Origin: Serratia ficaria
GTDB lineage: Bacteria > Pseudomonadota > Gammaproteobacteria > Enterobacterales > Enterobacteriaceae
Reading direction: 5' to 3'
Assembly (NCBI RefSeq): GCF_900187015.1
Contig: NZ_LT906479.1
Span: 744,001-808,000, forward strand
Length of the DNA: 64,000 bases
In this document: positions 1-10,060 of the stretch, one piece after another
How the letters are laid out: every line of letters starts with the position of its first letter
How positions within the stretch are numbered: position 1 is the stretch's first letter
The notes under the pieces: generated by a model
Told to the model about the DNA's origin: nothing
Databases searched by the model: none
The model's input: only the letters and a program-made list of their open reading frames with translations
Made by a program: the position numbers and the translations under genes

Positions 1-564
1 GCACCAGGCGGCGGATCCCGGACGTGAGGCGGTGGCGATCACGTTCACCTTGCTGCGCAGCGCGGCGAACGGGATGGCCAGCGAACCGACGCCGCCGGCG
101 CCGCCGATGATCAGCAGGGTCTGATCTTCCGTCGCATCCTGGATATGCAGGTGCTCGAACAGCGCTTCCCAGGCGGTGAGGGCGGTCAGCGGCATCGCGG
201 CGGCCTCGGCCCAGTTCAGGCTGCGCGGCTTGAGTGCGGCGATGCGCGAGTCGATCAGCTGGTGGCTGCTGTTGCTGCCCGGGCGGGTGATGTCGCCGGC
301 GTACCAGACCTCATCGCCCGGTTCGAAGCCGCTGACGCTGCTGCCCACCTCGACCACCACGCCGCTGGCGTCCCAACCGAGGATGCGCGGCTGCTGCAGG
401 CCGCTCTTTTGCAGGCCGGCGTGCACCTTGGTATCCACCGGGTTGACCGATACCGCTTTCACCTCCACCAGCAGATCGAACTGGCCGGGAACCGGGCGCT
501 CCGGCGTGATTTCAATGAATCCGGCGGGGTTTTTCGGGTCTACGGCTATGGCTTTAATCGACAT
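1..564 (-). CDS. Zinc-type alcohol dehydrogenase / quinone oxidoreductase family protein (C-terminus outside window)
   Basis: The frame is open from an ATG at 562-564 on the minus strand to the left edge, giving 188 residues of a medium-chain dehydrogenase/reductase. The N-terminal GroES-like part reads MSIKAIAVDPKNPAGF, then VNPVDTKVHAG and LGWDASGVV, which are typical of this superfamily. The start of the Rossmann fold shows LLIIGGAGGVGS. The family uses NAD(P)H to reduce alcohols, aldehydes, quinones or enones; the substrate cannot be read from sequence. It diverges from a LysR regulator about 100 bp away, a common arrangement for a regulated detoxification oxidoreductase. The stop lies beyond position 1. 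Confidence 0.85.
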   Translation of the reverse strand, partial: MSIKAIAVDPKNPAGFIEITPERPVPGQFDLLVEVKAVSVNPVDTKVHAGLQKSGLQQPRILGWDASGVVVEVGSSVSGFEPGDEVWYAGDITRPGSNSSHQLIDSRIAALKPRSLNWAEAAAMPLTALTAWEALFEHLHIQDATEDQTLLIIGGAGGVGSLAIPFAALRSKVNVIATASRPGSAAWC

Positions 565-592
565 GACTATGCTCCTTTCGAATGTATAACTC

Positions 593-621
593 AGTGTAGC
601 CCCTCGGGAGTAGGGTGATAA
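593..621 (-). promoter_or_regulatory. Candidate sigma-70 promoter for the alcohol dehydrogenase gene
   Basis: On the minus strand TTATCA (616-621) and TACACT (593-598) lie 17 bp apart, about 30 bp upstream of the dehydrogenase ATG. Each hexamer matches the sigma-70 consensus at four or more positions. Prediction by eye only. Confidence 0.4.
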
Positions 622-635
622 GATGGACAATAACT

Positions 636-650
636 AACGAAGCGTTCGTT
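636..650. promoter_or_regulatory. Inverted repeat in the dehydrogenase/LysR intergenic region
   Basis: AACGAA-GCG-TTCGTT is a perfect 6-bp inverted repeat 11 bp before the LysR start codon and upstream of both divergent genes. It is a plausible operator for the adjacent LysR protein, although it does not fit the T-N11-A spacing exactly. Confidence 0.4.
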
Positions 651-661
651 TGAGGTGAACA

Positions 662-1573
662 ATGAGGTTTAAGCAGCTGCAGGATATGGCGCTGTTCGCG
701 CTGGTGGCCGAGTGCGGCAGCTTCACCGCCGCCGCCCGGCGCGCCGGGTTGCCGAAGTCCAGCGTCAGCCAGCGCGTCAGCCAGCTGGAGCAGGCGCTGG
801 GCCTGAGATTGCTCAACCGCACCACCCGCCAGCTGAATCTGACCTTCGCCGGCGAGCGCTATCTGGAGCACTGTCAGGAGATGATGTCCGCCGCCGAGCG
901 GGCCGATCTGGCCCTGCAGCGGCTGCGCGACAACCCGAGCGGCCGGCTGCGCATTTCGACCCCCGCCGGGCTGGGGGCAACGCTGCTGGCGCGGCTGGCG
1001 GCGGATTTTCAGCGCCAGTATCCGGACGTCTCGCTGGAGGTGTCGGTGTCCGACGCCATGGTGGATCTGGTGCAGGAGGGGTTCGACGCCGCGTTGCGCA
1101 CCGGCAAGCCGCAGGATTCTTCGTTGATCGGCCGTCGGTTGGGCCATGCGCCGCGCTACCTGCTGGCGGCGCCGGCCTACCTGGCGCAGCACCCGCCGAT
1201 CCTGCATCCGCAGCAGCTGCAACAGCATCGCTGCATCGCCCACCGCGCCTGGACGGCCTGGAGCCTGCGCCGCGGTGATGAATTCTACCGCTGGCAGCTG
1301 CCGATGGGGCACACCACCGACAACCTGCTGTATGCGCGCGAGTGCGCCATTTCCGGCGCCGGCATTACGCTGCTGCCGGCGTTTCTCAGCCGCGAGGTGG
1401 TGGCGCAAAAGCAGCTGGCGGAGGTGTTGCCGGAGTGGCGGGCGGAGGGCAATGAGCTGTACCTGGTGTACCCGAGCCGCAAGCTGAACTCGCCGGCGCT
1501 GGCCTGTTTTATCGACGTGGTGCTGCAGCATCCGGTGTTCGACGACTATGCCCGGGAGCTGGCGCGGGAATAA
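662..1573 (+). CDS. LysR-family transcriptional regulator
   Basis: A 303-residue LysR-type regulator of normal length. The N-terminal winged helix-turn-helix includes GSFTAAARRAGLPKSSVSQR (about residues 19-38) followed by LEQALGLRLLNRTTR. The rest is the type-2 periplasmic-binding-like effector domain (about 90-295). The ATG at 662 is preceded by TGAGGTGA, an adequate ribosome binding site. It diverges from the alcohol dehydrogenase gene, which is the natural candidate target. The HTH resembles the CrgA-like subfamily; the effector is unknown. Confidence 0.9.
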   Translation: MRFKQLQDMALFALVAECGSFTAAARRAGLPKSSVSQRVSQLEQALGLRLLNRTTRQLNLTFAGERYLEHCQEMMSAAERADLALQRLRDNPSGRLRISTPAGLGATLLARLAADFQRQYPDVSLEVSVSDAMVDLVQEGFDAALRTGKPQDSSLIGRRLGHAPRYLLAAPAYLAQHPPILHPQQLQQHRCIAHRAWTAWSLRRGDEFYRWQLPMGHTTDNLLYARECAISGAGITLLPAFLSREVVAQKQLAEVLPEWRAEGNELYLVYPSRKLNSPALACFIDVVLQHPVFDDYARELARE

Positions 1574-1596
1574 AAAAAGGCGCCGCATGCGGCGCC
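1572..1596. terminator. Rho-independent terminator between the LysR gene and ettA
   Basis: A perfect 18-bp palindrome (1579-1596, arms GGCGCCGC/GCGGCGCC) has seven A residues on its left. Read on the minus strand this is a stem followed by a U-tract, so it best serves ettA, which ends at 1604. It may also stop the LysR transcript. Confidence 0.8.
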
Positions 1597-1603
1597 TTCC
1601 GGC

Positions 1604-3271
<1,668 letters not shown>

Positions 3272-3368
3272 GTTGCTCTTAGCCTCTCTATATCAGTTTT
3301 TATAGGATGTCTGGCTGCGGAGTGTAGCCCGTTTCAAACGAGGATCCCAGCCGATAGCTCAGTATAAC

Positions 3369-3398
3369 CCTTTATGCGCCTATCCAGACGCATAAAGG
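3369..3398 (-). terminator. Stem-loop after yfiB
   Basis: CCTTTATGCG (3369-3378) and CGCATAAAGG (3389-3398) form a perfect 10-bp stem just beyond the yfiB stop. The following minus-strand bases are only moderately T-rich, so it may be a weak terminator or a 3'-end stabiliser. Confidence 0.5.
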
Positions 3399-3405
3399 CG
3401 AGGCG

Positions 3406-3903
3406 TTATGGCGTGACGACGATCGCGACGCGGCGGTTTTCCGCGCGGCCGCTGGAGGTGCGGTTGTCGGCGACCGGATCGCGTTTGCCCATGCCGCGGG
3501 TTTCAATGTTGGAGCGCGGGATGCCGACGCTGGCCAGCAGATCGGCCACCGCATCGGCGCGGCGCAGGGAAAGCTGGTCGTTATAGCTGTCTTCACCGTA
3601 ATTGTCGGTATGGCCGTCCAGGCGGAACTGGGTGATGCCGACGCTCAGCAGCGCGCGGCCCATCTTTTGCACCGCCTCGGTGCTCTCCGGGTTCAGCTTG
3701 CCGATATTGTTGCCGAACAGCACCTTGTCCGACATGCCGAATTCCCAGCCGTTATCCGTCAGCTTGAAGCCTTGAGACTGCAGCAGCGCAATCTGCTCGG
3801 CCGTCAGGCCCTGCGGTTTTCCCTGGCAGCCGGCCAGCGCCAGCAGGGCGATGAACATCATCGTCAACAGTGAAAAACGGCGTTTTAGTGTTTGCTGTAT
3901 CAT
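3406..3903 (-). CDS. yfiB: OmpA-family lipoprotein YfiB
   Basis: About 165 residues. An N-terminal lipoprotein signal ends in the lipobox LALAGC, followed by an OmpA-like peptidoglycan-binding domain with DGHTDNYGEDSYN and GRAENRRVAIV. ATG at 3901-3903 is chosen over an upstream in-frame TTG. In the YfiBNR (TpbB/AwsXRO-type) system the outer-membrane lipoprotein YfiB sequesters periplasmic YfiR and thereby releases the diguanylate cyclase YfiN. It is the last gene of yfiR-yfiN-yfiB, 37 bp after yfiN, in the E. coli order. Confidence 0.92.
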   Translation of the reverse strand: MIQQTLKRRFSLLTMMFIALLALAGCQGKPQGLTAEQIALLQSQGFKLTDNGWEFGMSDKVLFGNNIGKLNPESTEAVQKMGRALLSVGITQFRLDGHTDNYGEDSYNDQLSLRRADAVADLLASVGIPRSNIETRGMGKRDPVADNRTSSGRAENRRVAIVVTP

Positions 3904-3940
3904 AATCAAATCCCTAGTTTAAATTTTATGGCTGGGGCTC

Positions 3941-5188
3941 TTATTTATGTATTGCCAGCCGCCAGCCTCCATTATAACGATGCTTGGCTTGGTACATCGC
4001 ATCGTCGGCTTCGTGCAAAAGTCCCTGAGGCGTTACCGCGTGCTCAGGGTAAAGTGCAATGCCGATGCTCAGAGAGGTGATCACCGCCTCGTCGTTCGGC
4101 AAAATTACCGGTTGGGTCATGCAGTCGATGATGTTGTCAGCGATCTGCAACACATCTTCCGTACTGTGGACCGGCGCCAGCAGTACGGCGAACTCGTCGC
4201 CGCCCAAACGCGCGACCAGATCGCTATCGCGCAGCTGTGCGCGAATACGGCCGGCGATGGTGGTCAGCACCGCGTCGCCGGCGGCGTGGCCATAGCTGTC
4301 ATTCACCTCCTTGAAGCGATCGCCGTCGATAAACAGCACCGCCAGTTTCTCGGGCGGTTCGATATCCCCCAGCGCGCGGCTCAGCCGCCCCTCGAAGAAG
4401 GCGCGGTTCGGCAGCCCGGTCAGGCTGTCGTGCGTCGCCCGGTGGGTCAGCGAATCATTTTCCTGTTTCAGATGGGCCTGCCAGGCTTCCAGCTCGTCGA
4501 GCAGGCCGTTGAAGTCGCCGCTCAGTTCGTGCAGTTCGGCGATCGGCGCCGACGGCACCCGCAGCCCGAAGGTGCGATCGCGGCGCACCGCGTGCGCCAC
4601 CTTGGCGATATCGTCCAGCGAGCGGACGATGCCGACCAGCATCCGGCGGGACAGCACCAAGGCGCACAGGGTACTGAGCACCAGGCAGGCTATCATGCCC
4701 ACCATGCCGCGCAGCAGGAAACGCAGCAGGCTGCCGCCGTGGCCGCTCAGCCACACCTTGCCGACCTGTTTGCCTTCGTGGGCGATCGGCAAGATCACCG
4801 GCTCCGGCAGCGCCCAGTGGGCGACGACCTGTTCCAGGCCGTGCAGCGGGCCGTCTTTGGGGTGGCGCCAGCTGGCCAGCACCTTGCCGCTGTTGTCCAG
4901 GATCCGCGCTTCCGACACCTCTTCGTTGGAGGCGATCAGCATCAGCGCCTCGCGGGCGGCGGTGCGGTCTTCGAACACCACCGCGGCTTCGACGGTGTAG
5001 CTGATGGAGCGGGCGATCAGGTGCAGGTTATGGTTGGCGTAGGCGCGCAGCGCAAACAGCGCCACCAGCGTCAGGAAAATGCCCGCGGTGCCCACGGCGA
5101 TCAGCGCCAGGCCAAGATGCACCCGCTGCAGCACCCGGCCGAGCGTCGGGCGCGAATGGCCGGTGCGGTTTTTGCGCAACAGCCTCAT
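3941..5188 (-). CDS. yfiN: Membrane diguanylate cyclase YfiN/DgcN
   Basis: 415 residues with two transmembrane segments (about 27-49 and 158-180) flanking a periplasmic CHASE8-like sensor region, then a HAMP linker (about 181-235) and a C-terminal GGDEF domain. The active-site GGDEF (329-333) is intact and the inhibitory I-site RDSD (320-323) sits five residues upstream, so the enzyme should make c-di-GMP and be product-inhibited. The family is held inactive by periplasmic YfiR; release promotes biofilm and small-colony behaviour. The ATG overlaps the yfiR stop by 4 bp, indicating translational coupling. Confidence 0.95.
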   Translation of the reverse strand: MRLLRKNRTGHSRPTLGRVLQRVHLGLALIAVGTAGIFLTLVALFALRAYANHNLHLIARSISYTVEAAVVFEDRTAAREALMLIASNEEVSEARILDNSGKVLASWRHPKDGPLHGLEQVVAHWALPEPVILPIAHEGKQVGKVWLSGHGGSLLRFLLRGMVGMIACLVLSTLCALVLSRRMLVGIVRSLDDIAKVAHAVRRDRTFGLRVPSAPIAELHELSGDFNGLLDELEAWQAHLKQENDSLTHRATHDSLTGLPNRAFFEGRLSRALGDIEPPEKLAVLFIDGDRFKEVNDSYGHAAGDAVLTTIAGRIRAQLRDSDLVARLGGDEFAVLLAPVHSTEDVLQIADNIIDCMTQPVILPNDEAVITSLSIGIALYPEHAVTPQGLLHEADDAMYQAKHRYNGGWRLAIHK

Positions 5189-5796
5189 AGCGGCGGCGCC
5201 TGCTTGCGCGCCAGCTGCAGCACGTTAGGGTGAACGCGCACCCCGCTGCGCGCCAGGGCGTCCAGGTTGACCTTGAAGCTGGCCTGGTCACCGTCAATCT
5301 GCAAGCAAAACGCGCTGCCGGCGGAGCATTCGATATCGTTCTCGCTGATGCTGAGAATAGAGTGGCCGGAAATGCGCTGCATAAAATTCTGTCTCTGTGC
5401 GGAAGTGATCTCTCCCAGATAAATCACGTCGCAACCGGCGCTCAGCAGCGGGCTGTCAAAGGGAACGCGGTCGACCTTGATCGGACGGGGGGCGCTCAGC
5501 AGAATCGGATCGAACAGGCCTTCGGCGTAGTGGGTCGATGCGGTGACGCACAGCCGGATGGGGTCAGGATTGCTGGTCCAACGCGCGTAGCTGATAATGC
5601 CCACCACCACGGTGGTTACCGCATGGGTGCGTTTTTGATAAGGATCGGCGGTGCCGGGGCGCGCCAGGCCGGGAAAAGCCAACAACGCCAGCAGAACGAA
5701 CAGCAGACGGCCGGAATTCAGACGTGCGCCAAGGAAAGCCCGCCATGGGCCTTTTGCGCAACTCGCCAATATCGCGGCATTTTTCGCCATCTTCAT
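5185..5796 (-). CDS. yfiR: Periplasmic YfiR-family repressor of YfiN
   Basis: The frame extends upstream to 5922, but the segment before residue 43 lacks a signal-peptide character. I place the start at ATG 5794-5796 (another ATG lies at 5788-5790), giving about 203 residues with a long N-region and the hydrophobic stretch LLFVLLALLAFPGLARPG. The C-terminal half has the conserved cysteines and the family ending CSAGSAFCLQ...NLDALARSGVRVHP. YfiR binds and inhibits YfiN in the periplasm and is redox sensitive through its cysteines. First gene of the operon, overlapping yfiN by 4 bp. Confidence 0.85.
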   Translation of the reverse strand: MKMAKNAAILASCAKGPWRAFLGARLNSGRLLFVLLALLAFPGLARPGTADPYQKRTHAVTTVVVGIISYARWTSNPDPIRLCVTASTHYAEGLFDPILLSAPRPIKVDRVPFDSPLLSAGCDVIYLGEITSAQRQNFMQRISGHSILSISENDIECSAGSAFCLQIDGDQASFKVNLDALARSGVRVHPNVLQLARKQAPPL

Positions 5797-5942
5797 CTGC
5801 CATTCCCGCCTGGGTTCGTCGCCCGCGGGCGGAAACCTGACAATGAGAAATCTGGCCCGGCCGAAGGGATAATCGTCTTGCTGAAAGCTGTGATCCGCAC
5901 TGTCTAATGAACGCTGTCTCACCCGTAATTGGCGCGGATTGT

Positions 5943-5948
5943 ATTATA
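5943..5948 (-). promoter_or_regulatory. -10 element likely driving yfiRNB
   Basis: A perfect TATAAT on the minus strand about 150 bp upstream of the chosen yfiR start. The -35 position carries only a weak match (TAAAGC at 5966-5971), so an activator may be needed. Confidence 0.45.
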
Positions 5949-6464
5949 AGATGCCTCGGTTGCGCGCTTTATGTGCCGTTTTCTCGGATTTATCTTACTT
6001 CTTTTTAACAGTATAAAAATGCCTTGCGGGGTTTGCCACCGCTTTTCCGAAAAGTTGCCGCGTTTGGCTGGCCGGCAGGCGATGAGGTGCGTTTTTAGCT
6101 AATTTGGTGGCGAATGATTTGAGGTTATTTCACGGAAATTACCGGGCGGGCCGTCATTAACCTCAACGAGGATATCGGCGGCGAACGGCGCGCTGATTTG
6201 TCAGCCAAGGTAAACGTTTTTTACCTGGCGCCCGTCGTGACGATACACTTCTTCTTCTACAGTATTGAATGGATAAGCGATTGCGCTGTCTATGGTAGAT
6301 ACCAGCGTCCGGGCTAGCGGCCCGGCCTTTTTTGCCTGGTGGCGCCCAAGCGCGGCCGGGCAGGCAACGTTGGGGAGCCTGCCTCATCCGCCGTTGGCCG
6401 CTGACGCGCGCGGCGACGGGGTGAACCGGCTCTCGACAGCATAACCAGCGAGGAAAGAGCGAGT
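5949..6464. other. Intergenic region between yfiR and slt
   Basis: More than 500 bp without a credible gene. It contains a stem-loop at 6204-6229 (GCCAAGGTAAA / TTTACCTGGC) and a terminator-like hairpin at 6309-6333. The pair could be the body and terminator of a small RNA, or the 5' leader of slt. No convincing promoter for such an RNA was found. Confidence 0.5.
6309..6333 (+). terminator. Terminator-like hairpin upstream of slt
   Basis: CCGGGC (6309-6314), a five-base loop and GCCCGG (6320-6325) are followed by CCTTTTTT. It lies about 130 bp before the slt ATG on the coding strand, so it must end an upstream transcript or act as an attenuator. Confidence 0.65.
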
Positions 6465-8393
6465 ATGGTCAAGGTAGACAAGCGGCGGCTGTTGGCGGTA
6501 GGGCTGTGCCTGACGGCGTTTTCCGGCGCGGCGCTGGCGGACTCTCTGGACGCCCAACGCCAGCGTTACCAGCAAATCAAACAGGCGTGGGACAGCAATC
6601 GTATGGACGTGGTGGCGCAGCTGATGCCGACGCTGCGCGATTACCCGCTTTACCCCTATTTGCAATACCGCGAACTGACGCAGGATCTCAGTCAGGCCGG
6701 GTTCTCCGAAGTGAACGACTTCATCAAGAAAAATCCGACGCTGCCGCCGGCCAGGTCGCTGACGCCGCGCTTCGTCAATGAGCTGGCGCGCCGTGAAGAC
6801 TGGCGTACCCTGCTGGCGTTCAGCCCGCAGGCCCCGAAACCGGTGGCGGCCCGCTGCAATTATTACTACGCCAAGTGGGCCACCGGCGATCGGCAGGCGG
6901 CCTGGAACGGTGCCGACGACCTGTGGATGAGCGGCAAAACGCTGCCGGGCGCCTGCGACAAACTGTTTAACGTGTGGCGCGGCGCGGGCAAGCAAACGCC
7001 GCTGAGCACGCTGGAGCGCATGAAGCTGGCGCTGAAAGAGGGCAACAGCGCGTTGGTCAACAGCCTGTACCGCCAGCTGCCGTCCGAGTACCAAACCATG
7101 GGCGATGCGCTGGTGCGCCTGCAGAACGATCCGACCACGGTGGAAGCCTTCGCCCGCAGCGTGGGGCCGACCGACTTTACCCGCGCCGCTACCGGCATTG
7201 CGTTCGAGCGCCTGGCGCGGCAGGACGCCGAGAATGCCCGGGCGATGATCCCGACCATCGCCCGCCTGCAGAAGATGAGCGACAGCGAACGTCTGGGGCT
7301 GGAAGAAGCGGTGGCCTGGCGCCTGATGGGCAACGACGCTACCTATGAACAGACCCAGTGGCGCGATCGGGTTATTTTGCGCAGCCAGTCGCCGGCGTTG
7401 CTGGAGCGGCGGGTGCGCATGGCCCTGGGCAACGGCGATCGTCAGGGCGTGGCCACCTGGCTGGCGCGCCTGCCGACGGAGTCGCGCAATAAGGATGAAT
7501 GGCGCTACTGGCGCGCCAGCATGCTGCTGGACGACGGCAAGCGCAGCGAGGGTGAAGAGATCCTGCGCAACCTGATGACCGAACGCGGCTTCTACCCGAT
7601 GGTGGCGGCGCAAAGGCTGAACGCCACTTATCCGGTGATGGTGGCGGTAGCGGCCAAGCCGCGCGCCTCGCTGGTGGACGGGCCGGAAATCGCCCGGGTG
7701 CGCGAGCTGATGTACTGGAATATGGATAATCTGGCGCGCAGCGAGTGGAGTTCGTTCGTCGTCAGCCGCAGCCGCCCTGAACAAGAAGCGCTGGCCCGCT
7801 ACGCCTTCGAGCAGAAATGGGCCGATCTCAGCGTGCAGGCCACCATCGTCGGCAAGCTGTGGGACCATCTCGAAGAACGCTTCCCGGTCGCCTGGCCGCA
7901 GGAGTTCCGGCGCGCGACCGACGACAAGGGGATCACCCCGAGCTATGCGATGGCGATCGCCCGTCAGGAGAGCGCCTGGAACCCGAAGGCGCAGTCGCCG
8001 GTGGGCGCCACCGGCCTGATGCAGGTGATGCCGCGCACTGCGCAGCATACGGTGCAGATGTTCAATATTCCGGGGTACAGCGGCCCGAGCCAGCTGTTCG
8101 ATCCGCAGACCAACATCACCATCGGCACCCGCTACCTGGAATACGTCTATCAGCAGTTCGGCCGCAACCGCATTTTGTCGACGGCGGCCTATAACGCCGG
8201 CCCGTCGCGGGTGAATACCTGGCTGGGCAACAGTGCGGGGCGCATCGACCCGGTGGCGTTCGTCGAGAGCATTCCGTTCTCGGAAACCCGCGGCTACGTC
8301 AAGAACGTGCTGGCTTACGACGCATTTTACCGCTACCTGACGCACCGGCCGGCCAAGGTGCTGACCGACGCCGAGTGGCAGCGGCGTTATTGA
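6465..8393 (+). CDS. slt: Soluble lytic murein transglycosylase
   Basis: 642 residues, close to E. coli Slt70 (645 with signal). A Sec signal peptide ends at GAALA-D near residue 26. A long alpha-helical superhelical (U and L) domain precedes the C-terminal GEWL-like catalytic domain with the catalytic glutamate E502 in ARQESAWNPKA, then GATGLMQVMP and AAYNAGPSRV. It cleaves the MurNAc-GlcNAc glycan bond in the periplasm to give 1,6-anhydro products. AGGAAAG lies 8 bp before the ATG. trpR follows directly, as in E. coli. Confidence 0.97.
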   Translation: MVKVDKRRLLAVGLCLTAFSGAALADSLDAQRQRYQQIKQAWDSNRMDVVAQLMPTLRDYPLYPYLQYRELTQDLSQAGFSEVNDFIKKNPTLPPARSLTPRFVNELARREDWRTLLAFSPQAPKPVAARCNYYYAKWATGDRQAAWNGADDLWMSGKTLPGACDKLFNVWRGAGKQTPLSTLERMKLALKEGNSALVNSLYRQLPSEYQTMGDALVRLQNDPTTVEAFARSVGPTDFTRAATGIAFERLARQDAENARAMIPTIARLQKMSDSERLGLEEAVAWRLMGNDATYEQTQWRDRVILRSQSPALLERRVRMALGNGDRQGVATWLARLPTESRNKDEWRYWRASMLLDDGKRSEGEEILRNLMTERGFYPMVAAQRLNATYPVMVAVAAKPRASLVDGPEIARVRELMYWNMDNLARSEWSSFVVSRSRPEQEALARYAFEQKWADLSVQATIVGKLWDHLEERFPVAWPQEFRRATDDKGITPSYAMAIARQESAWNPKAQSPVGATGLMQVMPRTAQHTVQMFNIPGYSGPSQLFDPQTNITIGTRYLEYVYQQFGRNRILSTAAYNAGPSRVNTWLGNSAGRIDPVAFVESIPFSETRGYVKNVLAYDAFYRYLTHRPAKVLTDAEWQRRY

Positions 8394-8419
8394 TTTTTGT
8401 CGCCCTATGGTATGCTGCT

Positions 8420-8437
8420 GTACTAGTTAAATAGTAT
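8420..8437. promoter_or_regulatory. trp operator in front of trpR
   Basis: GTACTAGTTAAATAGTAT is a near-perfect match to the TrpR operator with its CTAG-type half-sites. It lies immediately upstream of trpR, with a -10-like TATGCT at 8411-8416. It indicates autorepression of trpR by tryptophan-bound TrpR, as in E. coli. Confidence 0.88.
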
Positions 8438-8447
8438 GGTGGCTGCC

Positions 8448-8777
8448 ATGACGCAATTATCGCTAAACGACCCCGCTCTTTCAGAACAAGGCAATGAGGA
8501 TTGGCTGCGCTTCGTCGCGCTGCTGCAGAATTCGTTCGCGCAGGAGCTGCACCAGCCGCTGATGCAGCTCCTGCTGACGCCGGACGAGCGCACTGCGCTC
8601 GGCACCCGGGTGCGGATTATTCAGGAGTTGATGCGCGGCGAAATGAGCCAGCGCGAGCTGAAGAACGAACTGGGGGCGGGAATAGCCACCATCACCCGCG
8701 GTTCGAACAGCCTGAAGGCGGCCTCGCCGGCGTTGAAACAGTGGCTGGAGCAACAGCTGCTGGGCGATGCGCAGTAA
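8448..8777 (+). CDS. trpR: Trp operon repressor TrpR
   Basis: 109 residues from ATG 8448. The core [21 protein letters not shown] and the helix-turn-helix [20 protein letters not shown] are essentially those of E. coli TrpR. An in-frame ATG at 8436 sits inside the operator and is unlikely to be used; 8448 aligns with the E. coli N-terminus and has GGTGG upstream. The dimer binds L-Trp and represses trp, aroH, mtr and its own gene. Confidence 0.96.
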   Translation: MTQLSLNDPALSEQGNEDWLRFVALLQNSFAQELHQPLMQLLLTPDERTALGTRVRIIQELMRGEMSQRELKNELGAGIATITRGSNSLKAASPALKQWLEQQLLGDAQ

Positions 8778-8783
8778 CGCGCG

Positions 8784-9311
8784 TTACTGCTGGTGCTGCT
8801 GGTAGATGGCGTTGTGGAACGGCACCAGCGCCAGCAGCAGGGCCTGGTGGTAGACGCTGGTGCGGCTCAGCCGCCCGTCGGTAAAGACGCCAATCGCGCC
8901 GCCCTGGCGTTTCACTTCGGCGTTGCCGGTGATGTTCGCCATTTCGCTGCCCAGCTCGCGGCCGGCGCGGATACCCTGTAAAATGGCCTCGGGCAGCATC
9001 AGGCTGGCTGAACGCGATTCACCGCGGGTAAGCGGGTTTTCTATCGTCATCCAGGCAAAGGTCATGTTCTCTTCAATTCCGGCCTCTACGCCGACCCAGA
9101 AATCGGCTTCCGGCCGCACCTGACGCGCTTCCATCACCCGCTGGCGCGCGCCGGTGCGGGTTTCGTGGTTGCCTATCGGCTGCAGCGAAACGCCGCTGGC
9201 GACGTCGACGGATTCAATGCGGCATTGGTTCGCGCCAAAGGCGTCGTCAAAAGCCAATTGAATAGCCTTGATCTTTGCCGGGTTGGTAGTTGCAGCGACA
9301 ACATGGTACAT
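8784..9311 (-). CDS. yjjX: Inosine/xanthosine triphosphatase
   Basis: 175 residues of the YjjX (DUF84) family. N-terminal [15 protein letters not shown] is the nucleotide-binding start; [23 protein letters not shown] and [20 protein letters not shown] are family signatures. The enzyme hydrolyses ITP and XTP to diphosphates, clearing non-canonical purine nucleotides. It is convergent with trpR with only a few bases between the stops, and diverges from gpmB, as in E. coli. Confidence 0.95.
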   Translation of the reverse strand: MYHVVAATTNPAKIKAIQLAFDDAFGANQCRIESVDVASGVSLQPIGNHETRTGARQRVMEARQVRPEADFWVGVEAGIEENMTFAWMTIENPLTRGESRSASLMLPEAILQGIRAGRELGSEMANITGNAEVKRQGGAIGVFTDGRLSRTSVYHQALLLALVPFHNAIYQQHQQ

Positions 9312-9412
9312 AACGGGTTTGATATCCTTCTATCCGATACGCCGGGCGAGTGCGCAAGCGACCGCCGGGCGGAGACAAACTCAAGTTTCACGCAGTATAA
9401 CGGAAAACAAAA

Positions 9413-10060
9413 ATGTTACAGGTATACCTCGTTCGCCATGGCGAAACGGAATGGAATGCGGCTCGCCGCATCCAGGGCCAGTCTGACAGCCCGTTAACCG
9501 CCAAGGGTGAACACCAGGCCCATCTGGTGGCCGGGCGCGTCAGCAAAGAGGGCATCACGCACGTTATCACCAGCGATCTGGGGCGTACCCGCCGCACCGC
9601 GCAAATCATCGCAGACGCCTGCGGCTGCGAGGTGATTGACGATTCACGTTTGCGTGAGTTGCATATGGGGGTTCTGGAGGAACGCCTGATCGACAGCCTG
9701 ACGCCGCAGGAAGAACAGTGGCGCAAACAGATGGTCGATGGTACTCCTGACGGCCGTATCCCTCAAGGTGAATCCATGGAAGAGCTGGGCGAGCGGATGC
9801 GCGCCGCGCTGGAAAGCTGCCTGATGCTGCCGGAAGGCAGCAAACCGCTGATCGTCAGCCATGGCATTGCGCTGGGGTGCTTGATCAGTACGGTGTTGGG
9901 GCTGCCGGCCTATGCGGAACGCCGCCTGCGTTTGCGCAACTGTTCGCTGTCGCGCGTCGATCACCAGCAAAGCCCGTGGCTGGCTTCCGGCTGGATCGTC
10001 GAAACCGCGGGCGATGTCACGCATCTGGACATGCCCGCGCTGGACGAACTGCAGCGTTAA
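9413..10060 (+). CDS. gpmB: Histidine phosphatase superfamily protein GpmB
   Basis: 215 residues, the same length as E. coli GpmB (YtjC). The phosphohistidine motif LVRHGETEWN is at residues 5-14; the second catalytic histidine is in IVSHGIALG. Named a phosphoglycerate mutase by homology, but members of this branch often act as cofactor-independent phosphatases; the true substrate cannot be decided here. Its stop overlaps that of the convergent rob by 3 bp. Confidence 0.92.
   Translation: MLQVYLVRHGETEWNAARRIQGQSDSPLTAKGEHQAHLVAGRVSKEGITHVITSDLGRTRRTAQIIADACGCEVIDDSRLRELHMGVLEERLIDSLTPQEEQWRKQMVDGTPDGRIPQGESMEELGERMRAALESCLMLPEGSKPLIVSHGIALGCLISTVLGLPAYAERRLRLRNCSLSRVDHQQSPWLASGWIVETAGDVTHLDMPALDELQR

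Noticed and set aside
6384..8345. 653-residue ORF antisense to slt
   Set aside because: Shadow frame; slt has signal peptide and catalytic motifs in the sense frame.
9165..9497. 110-residue plus-strand ORF across the yjjX/gpmB junction
   Set aside because: Overlaps the 5' ends of two well-supported genes in other frames.
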